NCBI GenBank assembly: GCA_012517735.1
Contig: JAAYUK010000123.1
Span: 1 to 32,710 of the forward strand
Source: Nitrospiraceae bacterium
Lineage (GTDB): Bacteria; Nitrospirota; Thermodesulfovibrionia; Thermodesulfovibrionales; Dissulfurispiraceae
Reading direction: 5' to 3'
DNA length: 32,710 bases
Shown here: positions 23,323 to 31,627 of the stretch, piece by piece
Layout: every line of letters starts with the position of its first letter
Numbering within the stretch: the first letter of the stretch is position 1
The notes under the pieces: generated by a model
Databases searched by the model: none
What the model was told of the DNA's origin: nothing
What the model saw: the letters and a program-made list of their open reading frames with translations, nothing else
Made by a program: the position numbers and the translations under genes

Positions 23323-24383
23323 AAAGAGCGCTCCTATTTTTGGACAAAATGCTCGGAAATGCTGCGATTAGCGCATGTTCCATTCTCAGGAACAAGACTG
23401 TTCGTTGTGATGCTCCTGAGCGGTTTTTGTTCATCAGGCCGGGAGGAATCGGCGACGCGGTCCTGTTGCTTAAAGCAATACAGACACTCAAGACAGCGAA
23501 TCCCATAGCAACCATAGATGTGCTTGCGGAAACGCGAAATGCTGATGTGTTCAGCCTTCTATCTTCAGTACATACAACTTATCGATATGATGTCCCAAGG
23601 GAATTTCTCTCCTGTTTGACCAATCGCTACCACGCAGTTATTGATTCCGAACAATGGTATAAGCTCTCCGCTGTCGTCGGATCCATCGTTCGCGCCAGCG
23701 TTCGAGTCGGTTTCAGCACCAATGAGCGGAGACAACTGCTTGACATAGCACTTCCATATGCTCCCGACGAATACGAGGAGAGAAGTTTCTTGAGACTTGT
23801 GAAGCCTTTTGTTTCTCCATCATTGCAGCATAACGGTGCGCCGCCTATGATCAGGTGCAGTAGCAATTTCGGACTCCCGAACCCTCTTTCGGATCGCACT
23901 ATCATTGCAGTTGCTCCCGGGTCCACCGTTGCTGAAAAAGTCTGGTATCAAGAGCGCTACATTTCCGTCATCACCCAACTATCACAAAAAAAACTCTCAA
24001 TTATTCTGCTCGGCGGAAAAGCTGATACCGCGATGGCACGCGAAATAGCCGCACAGTGTCCAGACTGCATCAACCTCTGCGGAACAACATCACTTACTGA
24101 CGCAGTCTCGGTCCTGCAACACTGCCAGCTGCTCATTAGTCCTGATTGTGGAATAATGCATCTTGCATATGTTGCAGGAATTAAAACACTCTCTCTGTTT
24201 GGCCCAAGCAATCCCCTGAAATGGGCTCCTTCAGGGCCGCACCACAAACAAATCTGGAAAAATCTTCCCTGCTCACCTTGTTCACAGTTCGGTACCATCC
24301 CCCCCTGCCCTCACAATGGTGCCTGCATGAAACAGATATTCCCTGAAGAGGTTGTCGCAGCAGCACTCGAACTGCTTGAATAG
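23319..24383 (+). CDS. GT9 (heptosyltransferase-like) glycosyltransferase
   Basis: Glycosyltransferase family 9 protein of 354 residues, acting on the cytoplasmic side on LPS-core-type or other surface glycans. The N-terminal motif RFLFIRPGGIGDAVLLLKAI (about 35-54), AVAPGSTVAEKVW, CINLCGTTSLTDAVSVLQHC, SPDCGIMHLAYVAG and LSLFGPSNP are classical GT9 features. The Cys-rich tail (CSPCSQFG, CPHNGAC) is common in this family. It is divergent from the fusion gene at 21133-23160, which carries a related GT9 domain. An ADP-heptose donor is a family expectation; the actual sugar is unknown. Confidence 0.92.
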   Translation: MKRALLFLDKMLGNAAISACSILRNKTVRCDAPERFLFIRPGGIGDAVLLLKAIQTLKTANPIATIDVLAETRNADVFSLLSSVHTTYRYDVPREFLSCLTNRYHAVIDSEQWYKLSAVVGSIVRASVRVGFSTNERRQLLDIALPYAPDEYEERSFLRLVKPFVSPSLQHNGAPPMIRCSSNFGLPNPLSDRTIIAVAPGSTVAEKVWYQERYISVITQLSQKKLSIILLGGKADTAMAREIAAQCPDCINLCGTTSLTDAVSVLQHCQLLISPDCGIMHLAYVAGIKTLSLFGPSNPLKWAPSGPHHKQIWKNLPCSPCSQFGTIPPCPHNGACMKQIFPEEVVAAALELLE

Positions 24384-24513
24384 CCCTTTGCTGGCATACT
24401 TTTTTCCTCCTCTGAAATACGGTCTTTATGGTAACCTACAACACTTACGTACCGAGAGCTTTGCTCGAACTACACACGATCATCTCCGATAGATCATTCG
24501 CAGGGGGAATGGA

Positions 24514-27500
24514 ATGCACCGTATCGGTCTTGATGTTGGGTCTGTTGCTGTCAAGGCTGTTGTCATTGATGACAACGGCACTATCGCAGAACGGGTTTAT
24601 GAACGTCATCTCGGTCGGCCGATTGAGACCAGTGTTGCTGTACTCACCGATCTGCTGAAAAAACACCCGGGAGCATCGCTTTCCATCACCGGCTCTGCCG
24701 GAAAGTATATCGCCGCTACGCTCGGCATTCGCCATGTCAACGAGATTGCTTCACAATCGTTTTCCGTCCGGAAACTGCATCCGGAGATCAGAACGATTAT
24801 CGAGCTCGGCGGGGAAGATGCCAAGTTGATTATTCTTGACGACGGGAAAATCAGTGATTTTGCGCTGAATTCCGTCTGCGCGGCTGGCACCGGTTCGTTT
24901 CTGGAACAACAGGCGGAACGGCTGAAAATGTCCATCGAGGACTTCGGAGCCATGGCCGCCGAGTCGAAGCGGCCGTCCAAGATCGCCGGACGATGCAGCG
25001 TTTTTGCCAAGTCCGACATGATTCATCTCCAGCAGATCGCCACGCCGGTAGAGGACATTGTCGCCGGACTCTGTTTTGCGGTCGCCAGAAACTTCAAGGG
25101 CAGCATTGCTCGCGGGATTGAGCTCCGAACGCCAGTGGCCTTTCAGGGAGGGGTTGCCGCCAATGTCGGATTGCGCCGGGCGTTCTGCGAGGTCTTCCGT
25201 CTTGACAATCTGTTCATCCCTCCTGACTTCGCCTATATGGGGGCCATCGGAGCTGCACTGCGCGATCAGGATGCCGGTATTGCGCAGGGCGTTGATGCCA
25301 GAGCGTTTCAGTCCCTCTTGCAGAACCGGGCCGCCGAGCACGGCCATCCGCGTCTGGTTGTTGAAAATGACGGTTTCAAAGAACGCCATCTGTCTGCAGA
25401 CAGCGGCACTCCGCTCAAGCCGCGTAAAAAAAGCACCGGGAAAGACCTCCCGCTCTTCACTGCGTCCGCGGAGCGCATTCCCGCGTTTCTCGGCATCGAT
25501 ATCGGCTCGATCAGCACGAACCTTGCAATCATCGATCGTGATGGCAAACTCCTTGCCAAACGATACCTGATGACCGCCGGTCGTCCTATCGAAGCGGTCA
25601 AACAGGGTCTGCAGGAGATCCATGACGAACTGGGTGACACCCTCACCATCGTCGGGGTTGGCACCACCGGATCGGGCCGATACATGATCGCCGACTTTTT
25701 CGGGGCGGATGTCGTGAAAAACGAAATCACCGCGCAGGCGACTGCAGCATTGTTCATTGACCCGAATGTCGATACCATTTTCGAAATCGGCGGGCAGGAT
25801 TCGAAATACATCTCCCTGCGCGACGGCATTATCGTTGATTTCGAGATGAACAAGGCTTGTGCGGCAGGCACCGGTTCCTTCATCGAGGAGCAGGCCGAGA
25901 AACTCGGCATTTCGGTCAGGAATGAATTCGCTCAACAGGCGCTTCCCGCGGAAATGCCGTGCAGGCTTGGCGAACGCTGCACCGTCTTCATGGAGAACTC
26001 CCTGATGGCCAACCTCCAGCGCGGCGCGGGCAAGGACAACCTGCTCGCCGGACTCGCCTATTCGATTGTCCAGAACTACATCAACCGCGTCGTCGCGGGA
26101 CGTACCGTCGGCTCCCACATCTTTTTCCAGGGCGGGGTAGCGTTCAACAAGGCGGTTGTCGCAGCATTCGAAAAACACCTGAATGTGACGGTCACCGTTC
26201 CTCCCCACCACGATGTCACCGGCGCCATCGGCATGGCGCTCATTGCACGCGAAACCTTACGGAACCATCCGGACCTGAAGACCCAATTCAAAGGCTTTTC
26301 AGCAGCGCAGCAGTCCTATGCGATCAAATCATTTGAGTGCAAAAGCTGCCCCAACGTCTGTGAAATCAATCGCATCCAGGTTGAAGGGGAAAACGGGTAT
26401 CTGTTCTATGGCGGCCGGTGCGAGAAGTACGATGTCCGCCGTGCGCAGAAGGCGACACTGCCCGACTTTTTTGTAATGCGGGAGAATGAACTCTGGAGAA
26501 GTCATCTGGCGTACCGTGACGCAGCAAAAAAGAGCCCGGACACAACAAGACGCCCCACAATCGGTATCCCGAACATCTTTTTTTTCCACGAATTTTTGCC
26601 CTACTGGTCCACGTTTCTCTGGGAACTCGGCTTTGAAGTCATTGTTTCTCCGAAAACCAACAAGCAAGTCATCAATGCGGGGGTTGAAAATATCCTGTCT
26701 GAAGCCTGTTTCCCGGTCAAGGTAGCGCATGGCCACAAAGCCTGGCTGCGGGACAACGGGATCGATGCCCTCTTCAGTCCGAGTTTCATCAACATGAACA
26801 CAAAGGATAATGAGTACCCGAACGGACTGGCGTGCCCCTACACTCAGACGATCCCTTATGTGACAAAGGTCGCCATCGAGGGGATCAGGAACATAGCTCC
26901 GGCAATCGACTGGAGCCTCGGCGATCGGGCAGTGGCAAAAGAGCTCCACAAGAGCCTGGCCGGCTTCGGCATTTCCCGCAAGCAGATCGATTCCGCCATG
27001 GATAAAGCCCGCAAAGCGCAGGATGCTTTCAGGTCCGCGGTTGCTGGTCGCGGCACGACGTTTCTCAAGCAGCTGAATCTGGTGAGGTCGGGACTTGCAC
27101 GTGAGGTGAGCGAGCCGCATCTGGCAGATTTGCCGCCCGATCAGCCGGTTATTGTGATCGTCGGTCGCGGCTATAACGCCTTCGACGCAGGGATGAATCT
27201 CGAAATCCCCAAAAAACTGGCCCAGATCGGCGTGCTCTCGATACCGATGGACATGCTGCCGCTGCAGGAGTCCCGTATCCGGGAGCGTTGGCCGAACATG
27301 TACTGGCGTTCCGGGCAGCGTATTCTCAAGGCAGCGCACTTCATCAGGAAAACGCCGGGTCTTTATGCCATTTTCATCGGGAACTTCTCGTGCGGTCCCG
27401 ACTCATTCATTCTCAAATACTTCAAGGAAGAGATGGGAGACAAGCCGTTTCTCCACCTCGAGATCGACGAGCACAGCGCCGACGCGGGTGCGGTCACCCG

Positions 27501-28806
27501 CTGCGAGGCCTTTATCGACAGTATTCAGCAGCAGCTCCGCTCTTCGCAGCACCGTCACACTGCCCCCGCGCATCTATCGGGGCGAAAGAAGCAATCCGTG
27601 CCGAATATCAAGAGCAGAACGTTTTACCTGCCGCGCATGTCTGATCATGTCTATGGGATACAGGCCGCGTTTCATGCCTGCGGCATTCCGGCCGAAGTGT
27701 TGCCGCCCTCGGACCGCGATTCGGTCGATCTCGGCAGAAAATATGTTTCCGGCAAGGAATGCTACCCGTACCTCGTTACGGCCGGCGACATGCTGAAGCG
27801 GGCGCTCGATTCGGGGTTTGATCCTGCTGCCTCGGCGTTCTTCATGCCGTCCGGCGGAGGTCCGTGCAGGTTCGGCCAGTACAATGTCTCTCACCGGCTC
27901 ATTCTCGACAGTATCGGCATGGACAGCGTCCCGATTTTTGCGCCGAATCAGGACGTCCAGTTTTACCGGTACCTCGGATCGCTCGGGAGCAGTTTCTCGA
28001 AACACGCCTGGAAAGGCGTTGTCGCATACGAACTGCTGACCAAGTGCGTGCATGAAACCCGTCCGTACGAAAAGACCGCGGGAGATACCGACGCACTGCA
28101 CGAGCAGTATCACACGAAGCTCTTCAATGCCCTTGCAGCCGGCAACGGAGCGTTTGAGCCGCTTCTCGAACAGATGAAGCACGATTTCGCCCGCATTCCG
28201 CGCACTGATGAAAAGAAACCGGTCATCGGCCTGATCGGGGAGATATTTGTCCGCTCCCACAGCTTCTCCAACGAGGAACTGGTGCGCAAAATCGAGTCGC
28301 TGGGAGGAGAAGTCTGGCTCGCCCCGATCGGGGAGTGGATCGCGTATGTGAACACCGTTGCGTACAGGAAGGCCTTGATAAAAAAAGATTTCCCTGCTAT
28401 CATAGAACTCTTTACGCAGCGGTTTGTCCAGCGGCGCATTGAGCAGAAAATGATGCATCGTTTCGACGATCTTCTCAGGACAGCTCACGAGCCGCATACC
28501 GAGGAACTGTTCGAAAAAGCGGCGCCGTATATTCACCATTCGTTTGAGGGAGAGACCATTCTGAGCATCGGCAAAGCGGTCGACCTCATCCAGAAAGGTG
28601 CTGCCGGTATCATCAATGCCATGCCGTTCGGCTGCATGCCCGGCACGATCGTTTCGGCGATCATGAAAGGCATTGTGCGGGACCACGGAATCCCGAGCAT
28701 CAGCATTCCGTTTGACGGAACCGAGTCGCCCACGATCGAATTGCAGGTCGAGGCGTTCATGGAAGCGGTACACAGCAGGAAGTCGGAAGTGGGAAGTAGA
28801 AAATAG
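24514..28806 (+). CDS. Giant 2-hydroxyacyl-CoA dehydratase activase fusion
   Basis: Protein of 1430 residues. Two BadF/BadG/HgdC-type ASKHA ATPase domains lie at about 1-255 and 325-585, each with GxDxGS phosphate loops (IGLDVGS, LGIDIGS) and Fe-S cysteines (Cys122 in CAAGTGSF and Cys161 in GRCSVF; Cys449 in ACAAGTGSF and Cys489 in ERCTVF), so one chain could form the normally homodimeric activator. A Cys cluster follows (609, 612, 616, 636), then DUF2229 (about 665-880) and an HgdB-like dehydratase-type region to the C-terminus. The family activates radical CoA dehydratases or reduces unknown substrates by ATP-driven electron transfer. GGGGGA precedes the start. The last residues (HSRKSEVGSRK) come from a heptad repeat. 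No separate dehydratase gene is adjacent. Confidence 0.93.
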   Translation: MHRIGLDVGSVAVKAVVIDDNGTIAERVYERHLGRPIETSVAVLTDLLKKHPGASLSITGSAGKYIAATLGIRHVNEIASQSFSVRKLHPEIRTIIELGGEDAKLIILDDGKISDFALNSVCAAGTGSFLEQQAERLKMSIEDFGAMAAESKRPSKIAGRCSVFAKSDMIHLQQIATPVEDIVAGLCFAVARNFKGSIARGIELRTPVAFQGGVAANVGLRRAFCEVFRLDNLFIPPDFAYMGAIGAALRDQDAGIAQGVDARAFQSLLQNRAAEHGHPRLVVENDGFKERHLSADSGTPLKPRKKSTGKDLPLFTASAERIPAFLGIDIGSISTNLAIIDRDGKLLAKRYLMTAGRPIEAVKQGLQEIHDELGDTLTIVGVGTTGSGRYMIADFFGADVVKNEITAQATAALFIDPNVDTIFEIGGQDSKYISLRDGIIVDFEMNKACAAGTGSFIEEQAEKLGISVRNEFAQQALPAEMPCRLGERCTVFMENSLMANLQRGAGKDNLLAGLAYSIVQNYINRVVAGRTVGSHIFFQGGVAFNKAVVAAFEKHLNVTVTVPPHHDVTGAIGMALIARETLRNHPDLKTQFKGFSAAQQSYAIKSFECKSCPNVCEINRIQVEGENGYLFYGGRCEKYDVRRAQKATLPDFFVMRENELWRSHLAYRDAAKKSPDTTRRPTIGIPNIFFFHEFLPYWSTFLWELGFEVIVSPKTNKQVINAGVENILSEACFPVKVAHGHKAWLRDNGIDALFSPSFINMNTKDNEYPNGLACPYTQTIPYVTKVAIEGIRNIAPAIDWSLGDRAVAKELHKSLAGFGISRKQIDSAMDKARKAQDAFRSAVAGRGTTFLKQLNLVRSGLAREVSEPHLADLPPDQPVIVIVGRGYNAFDAGMNLEIPKKLAQIGVLSIPMDMLPLQESRIRERWPNMYWRSGQRILKAAHFIRKTPGLYAIFIGNFSCGPDSFILKYFKEEMGDKPFLHLEIDEHSADAGAVTRCEAFIDSIQQQLRSSQHRHTAPAHLSGRKKQSVPNIKSRTFYLPRMSDHVYGIQAAFHACGIPAEVLPPSDRDSVDLGRKYVSGKECYPYLVTAGDMLKRALDSGFDPAASAFFMPSGGGPCRFGQYNVSHRLILDSIGMDSVPIFAPNQDVQFYRYLGSLGSSFSKHAWKGVVAYELLTKCVHETRPYEKTAGDTDALHEQYHTKLFNALAAGNGAFEPLLEQMKHDFARIPRTDEKKPVIGLIGEIFVRSHSFSNEELVRKIESLGGEVWLAPIGEWIAYVNTVAYRKALIKKDFPAIIELFTQRFVQRRIEQKMMHRFDDLLRTAHEPHTEELFEKAAPYIHHSFEGETILSIGKAVDLIQKGAAGIINAMPFGCMPGTIVSAIMKGIVRDHGIPSISIPFDGTESPTIELQVEAFMEAVHSRKSEVGSRK

Positions 28807-28809
28807 GAC
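28775..28809 (+). repeat. Heptanucleotide tandem repeat, copy 1
   Basis: Five consecutive 7-base units (GCAGGAA, GTCGGAA, GTGGGAA, GTAGAAA, ATAGGAC) run through the end of the activase gene, including its stop codon. The same unit pattern, GTRRGAA, occurs at 28876-28903 and 31562-31617. Confidence 0.75.
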
Positions 28810-28875
28810 GTAACGAGAAGAAAAAGCAAGAAAACAAAAGATGCAGCCAGCCTCGTCCTCTCTGGGATGGCATAT

Positions 28876-28903
28876 TTCTTACTTTGTACTTCTCACTTCT
28901 CGC
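28876..28903 (-). repeat. Heptanucleotide tandem repeat, copy 2 (inverted)
   Basis: On the minus strand four in-phase units GCGAGAA, GTGAGAA, GTACAAA and GTAAGAA match the GTRRGAA pattern. It lies in the gap between the activase gene and the small ribosomal protein gene, in the opposite orientation to copy 1, about 66 bases away. Confidence 0.7.
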
Positions 28904-28926
28904 TTTATGCGATTGGAGGTGATGGT

Positions 28927-29022
28927 GTGGGAAGTGTCGTAAAATGGCGCAAAAAGAAGATGCGGAAACACAAACACAGCAAGCTTCGCAGAAAAACCCG
29001 CGCTCAGCGGAGACGGTCATAG
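28927..29022 (+). CDS. bS22 / AURKAIP1-COX24-like small ribosomal protein
   Basis: A 31-codon gene starting at GTG with GGAGGT (28915-28920) six bases upstream. The product begins MGSVVKWRKKKMRKHKHSK and ends in an Arg-rich stretch; more than half its residues are Lys, Arg or His. It matches the short bacterial proteins with the AURKAIP1/COX24 domain (mitochondrial mS38 relatives; bS22 on mycobacterial ribosomes), which are about 30-40 residues long, with the same MGSV start and a MRKHKH-type core. It therefore probably binds rRNA of the small subunit. It is easily missed by gene callers. The neighbours give no extra hint. Confidence 0.85.
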   Translation: MGSVVKWRKKKMRKHKHSKLRRKTRAQRRRS

Positions 29023-29042
29023 AACGTTTTTGATCCGGGTGG

Positions 29043-29073
29043 GCGCGTGCGGCCGGCAGTGCTGACGCGCTTT
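29043..29073 (+). terminator. Possible weak terminator after the bS22-like gene
   Basis: GCGCGT (29043-29048) pairs with ACGCGC (29065-29070) around a GC-rich loop, followed by only three T residues. It lies between convergent genes; the short T tract makes termination uncertain. Confidence 0.35.
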
Positions 29074-29866
29074 ACTCGAATCGCGTAACCTGCACGCCTG
29101 CAAACGGCATGGTCGCAAGATAGCTGCGCAGCACTACCTTTTTGACCGTTCCTCCGCCGCCCTTGATTCCGGCAGCATGCACCAGAAACAGCGTATCCTG
29201 ATCCGGCACCCTCCCTGCCGCCACAATGCCCATATGACCGATCACTTCATCCCGGACCCTGGACTTGGCTGATCGCACAAAAAACAGGATATCTCCCGGC
29301 CGCAAAATGCCGAGATTCTGCACGACCATCTCCCGGGAAGCGTATCGCACTTCCGGCAGGTCCCGGCTGCCGCGCATGCGCAGCGGGAGACCGAAAAGAT
29401 CGGTGATCTCGCGTCCGAACTTGCCGCTCAACACCATATCCTCGCCATACGCATACCGGTCTTCATAATTGACGACCTGTCCGGCCTCCAGCACCCCCAT
29501 CCGGTGAAAACGCTGGAACAGCGCGACCTGTATCGCATGCTCGGGCGTGGAGGCAAGAGCAAGCTCCACCGACCGGAAAACATGGTACATGCAATCGATC
29601 CGCTCATCGGCTACAATGACCCGACGCCGGACATATTCGCCCAACGGATCCCGGTCGTACGGCGTGCCGACAAACCGTTCTGCCCATTGCGCGATCCGCT
29701 CCGACAGCGGGAGCTGACCGAACTGCTGCTGAAGCAGAGCTATCTCGGCATCTGTCAGGGAGAACGCAAAACCGGAAGACGTCAGTAAACCGGAAAACGC
29801 GCAGCAGAAAAGAAAGACGAACACCATTTGGCGGAGCCGGGCTGGAAGACCCATTGCAGAATGCAT
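29072..29866 (-). CDS. Secreted NlpC/P60-like (DUF1460-type) hydrolase
   Basis: Protein of up to 264 residues with a hydrophobic signal segment (MVFVFLFCCAFSGLLTSSGFA), so exported. The papain-like pattern is FVGTPYDRDPLGEY (about 66-79), DERIDCMYHVFRSVELAL with the probable nucleophile Cys near residue 92, GDILFFV and GHMGIV with the catalytic His. This matches the NlpC/P60 superfamily, closest to DUF1460 amidase-like proteins acting on peptidoglycan peptides or amides. The start is uncertain: ATGs lie at 29866, 29854 and 29827, none has a Shine-Dalgarno site, and the predicted promoter starts transcription near 29865, so a leaderless message from the first ATG is possible. Confidence 0.72.
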   Translation of the reverse strand: MHSAMGLPARLRQMVFVFLFCCAFSGLLTSSGFAFSLTDAEIALLQQQFGQLPLSERIAQWAERFVGTPYDRDPLGEYVRRRVIVADERIDCMYHVFRSVELALASTPEHAIQVALFQRFHRMGVLEAGQVVNYEDRYAYGEDMVLSGKFGREITDLFGLPLRMRGSRDLPEVRYASREMVVQNLGILRPGDILFFVRSAKSRVRDEVIGHMGIVAAGRVPDQDTLFLVHAAGIKGGGGTVKKVVLRSYLATMPFAGVQVTRFE

Positions 29867-29867
29867 G

Positions 29868-29901
29868 TGCTATAATAGTGTTCGGTCTCAATCCAAGTCA
29901 A
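29868..29901. promoter_or_regulatory. Overlapping divergent promoters, hydrolase / tmk
   Basis: On the minus strand TTGACT (29901-29896) and TATTAT (29877-29872) with an 18-base spacer face the hydrolase gene. On the plus strand TGCTATAAT (29868-29876) is an extended -10 for the tmk operon. The two -10 boxes overlap, so polymerase can occupy only one at a time. Confidence 0.55.
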
Positions 29902-29920
29902 TGATTTGATTCAATAAATC

Positions 29921-29941
29921 CGTCCTGCCGCCGGCAGGACG
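29921..29941. repeat. Perfect GC-rich palindrome in the tmk leader
   Basis: CGTCCTGCC and GGCAGGACG form a 9-bp perfect stem with the 3-base loop GCC. No T run follows, so it is not a typical terminator. It resembles REP-like intergenic palindromes and lies 3 bases before the AAGGAG of the leader ORF. No second copy was noticed in the window. Confidence 0.55.
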
Positions 29942-29961
29942 CCAAGGAGTATGAATAACCG

Positions 29962-30030
29962 ATGCCACTGAAATACCATCATTTTTTTACGTCGGTGCGG
30001 ACAGAAAGGTTCCGGGTCAGCCATTCATGA
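29962..30030 (+). CDS. 22-codon leader ORF ahead of tmk
   Basis: A frame of 22 codons begins MPLKYHHFF, has AGGAG 12 bases upstream, and stops in the ATGA that starts tmk (30027-30030). The tmk start lacks a Shine-Dalgarno site, so this ORF may couple translation into tmk. The product resembles nothing I recognise. Confidence 0.3.
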   Translation: MPLKYHHFFTSVRTERFRVSHS

Positions 30031-30674
30031 GCGCAAACCGGAAAAGCGGCGTCTTCATCACGTTTGAAGGCATCGAGGGAAGCGGCAAAAGCACCCAGGC
30101 GAAACTGCTCGCCTCCGGACTCGCTGCCGCAGGCGTTGAAGTCATCGCAACGCACGAACCGGGAGGAACACTCATCAGCGACCGGATCAGAGCTCTTCTG
30201 CTCGATCCCGAGCATACCGATATGGACGCCACCACTGAACTGCTTCTGTACGCAGCAGCGCGCGCCCAGCATCTTGCTCAAAAAATACGCCCGGCGCTTG
30301 CGGCGGGCGCCGTCGTCATCTGCGACCGCTTCTCTGACTCGACGGTTGCGTATCAGGGATTCGGCAGGGGAATTGCCCGTGAACTCCTCGATGCGGTGGA
30401 TGCGGTTGCAACAGGACGTCTCCGCCCCCACCTGACCATTCTCTGTGACCTCGATGTGCGACAGGGGCTTCAGCGGAACCGGAATGCGCGGAAACGTGAC
30501 CGTCTGGAACTGGAAGCCGTGGATTTTCATGAAAAAGTCCGTGCCGGCTTTCTCGCTCTGGCGCACGACGATCCCGGGCGGTTTCATATCGTCGATGCTG
30601 CGCAGCCCCCTGACGTGCTTGCCGCGGAGATTCTTGCACGCGTGAAGAAGGTGTTATGGGATTCAGCGAAATAA
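30027..30674 (+). CDS. tmk: Thymidylate kinase
   Basis: Phosphorylates dTMP to dTDP (215 residues, normal length). The P-loop FEGIEGSGKST is at 13-23, the DR(F/Y) motif VVICDRFSDSTVAYQG is at 96-111 with Asp100-Arg101, and the lid region RNRNARKRDRLE lies around 152-163. The mixed charge of the lid suggests a type resembling the Gram-positive/archaeal group, but this is not firm. It heads the run tmk-holB-ricT-metG, a common arrangement in bacteria, and overlaps holB by 19 bases. It is translated from an ATGA shared with the 22-codon leader ORF. Confidence 0.96.
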   Translation: MSANRKSGVFITFEGIEGSGKSTQAKLLASGLAAAGVEVIATHEPGGTLISDRIRALLLDPEHTDMDATTELLLYAAARAQHLAQKIRPALAAGAVVICDRFSDSTVAYQGFGRGIARELLDAVDAVATGRLRPHLTILCDLDVRQGLQRNRNARKRDRLELEAVDFHEKVRAGFLALAHDDPGRFHIVDAAQPPDVLAAEILARVKKVLWDSAK

Positions 30675-31623
30675 AAGGCCATGAACGGCCCCTGCGCATC
30701 CTGCAGGGCACCATCCGCAGAAACCGCATACCCTCCGCCCTGCTTTTCACCGGAGATTCCGGGATCGGCAAGCGGTCGTCCGCGCTCATTTACCTTCAGG
30801 CGCTGAACTGCCTTGAGCGCCAGGACGGAGACGCCTGCGGGGCCTGCACCTCGTGCCGCAAGATCGCCAGCGGCAACCACCCTGACCTGCTGTCGATTCA
30901 GCCAGACGGCGGTGAAATCAAAATCGAGACAATACGCTCCGTCGAGGAGTTTCTTGCTATGAAACCATACGAGGGGCGGAAAAAAGCGGTGCTGATTGAC
31001 GAGGCTGACGCTATGAACATCAATGCGTCCAACGCGTTTCTCAAAACGCTCGAAGAGCCTCCTGCGGACAGCGTGATCCTGCTGATCACCGCGAATCCGG
31101 ATACCCTGCCGGACACCATCCGGTCACGCTGTTTTCAGGTCCGCTTCTCCCCGCTTCCCGCTGCTGCATACAATGCGGTTCTGAATGCTGCCCAGAGCAC
31201 CGAGATTGACGATACCGCGCGCAGACTTGCCAAGGGGCGGCCGGGGCTCGCCCTGGCAGGAACCCATGGGGCCGATGCCCGGCGTTGCGCTGAACTCTAT
31301 GCGGCAATGGCACGGGGAGAAACCAAGGACGCATGGGAGGATCGTCAGGACATGGAGCAGTGGCTCGCGCTGGCCCCGCTGGTCTTCCGCGATCTTGCCG
31401 TCGCACGTATCGGGGCCGGAGAACCGCTGCTGGTGACCGACGCGCCAAAAACGGAAGATATCGGGACTGTGCTGGAAAAGTATCGGGCTGTCCAGCGTGT
31501 TCAGACACGCTCGGCCTTCAATCTGAACAAGGGCATCACCTGGCAGTATGTGTCGGAGATTGTAAGAAGTAAGAAGTGGGAAGTGGGAAGTAGGGAGTCC
31601 GGAGCAGGAAGTCAGGAGGAATT

Positions 31624-31627
<4 letters not shown>
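30656..31627 (+). CDS. holB: DNA polymerase III delta-prime subunit
   Basis: Clamp-loader subunit of 323 residues. The AAA+ core has a Walker A GDSGIGKR at 33-40 (Arg where Ser or Thr is usual, fitting the non-hydrolysing role of delta-prime), four zinc-binding cysteines (52, 61, 64, 67), DEAD-like IDEAD at 114-118, LEEPP at 132-136 and the sensor SRC at 157-159. The last 20 residues or so (RSKKWEVGSRESGAGSQEEL) are encoded by a heptanucleotide repeat and are not part of the family fold. Its stop overlaps the ricT start. Confidence 0.94.
31562..31617 (+). repeat. Heptanucleotide tandem repeat, copy 3
   Basis: Eight consecutive in-phase units: GTAAGAA twice, GTGGGAA twice, GTAGGGA, GTCCGGA, GCAGGAA and GTCAGGA. 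It forms the C-terminal codons of holB and leads straight into the AGGAGG used by ricT. The pattern matches the copies at 28775-28809 and 28876-28903. Confidence 0.82.

Noticed and set aside
24384-24440. Terminator after the second GT9 gene
   Set aside because: A T-rich tract is present, but the only inverted repeat before it is three base pairs, too weak to call.
24751-28773. Several long minus-strand frames (336-486 codons) opposite the activase gene
   Set aside because: They arise from codon bias in a GC-rich gene; the translations show no family motif and would overlap a strongly supported gene throughout.
28775-31617. CRISPR array
   Set aside because: The heptad repeats are contiguous without spacers, and no cas gene is present.
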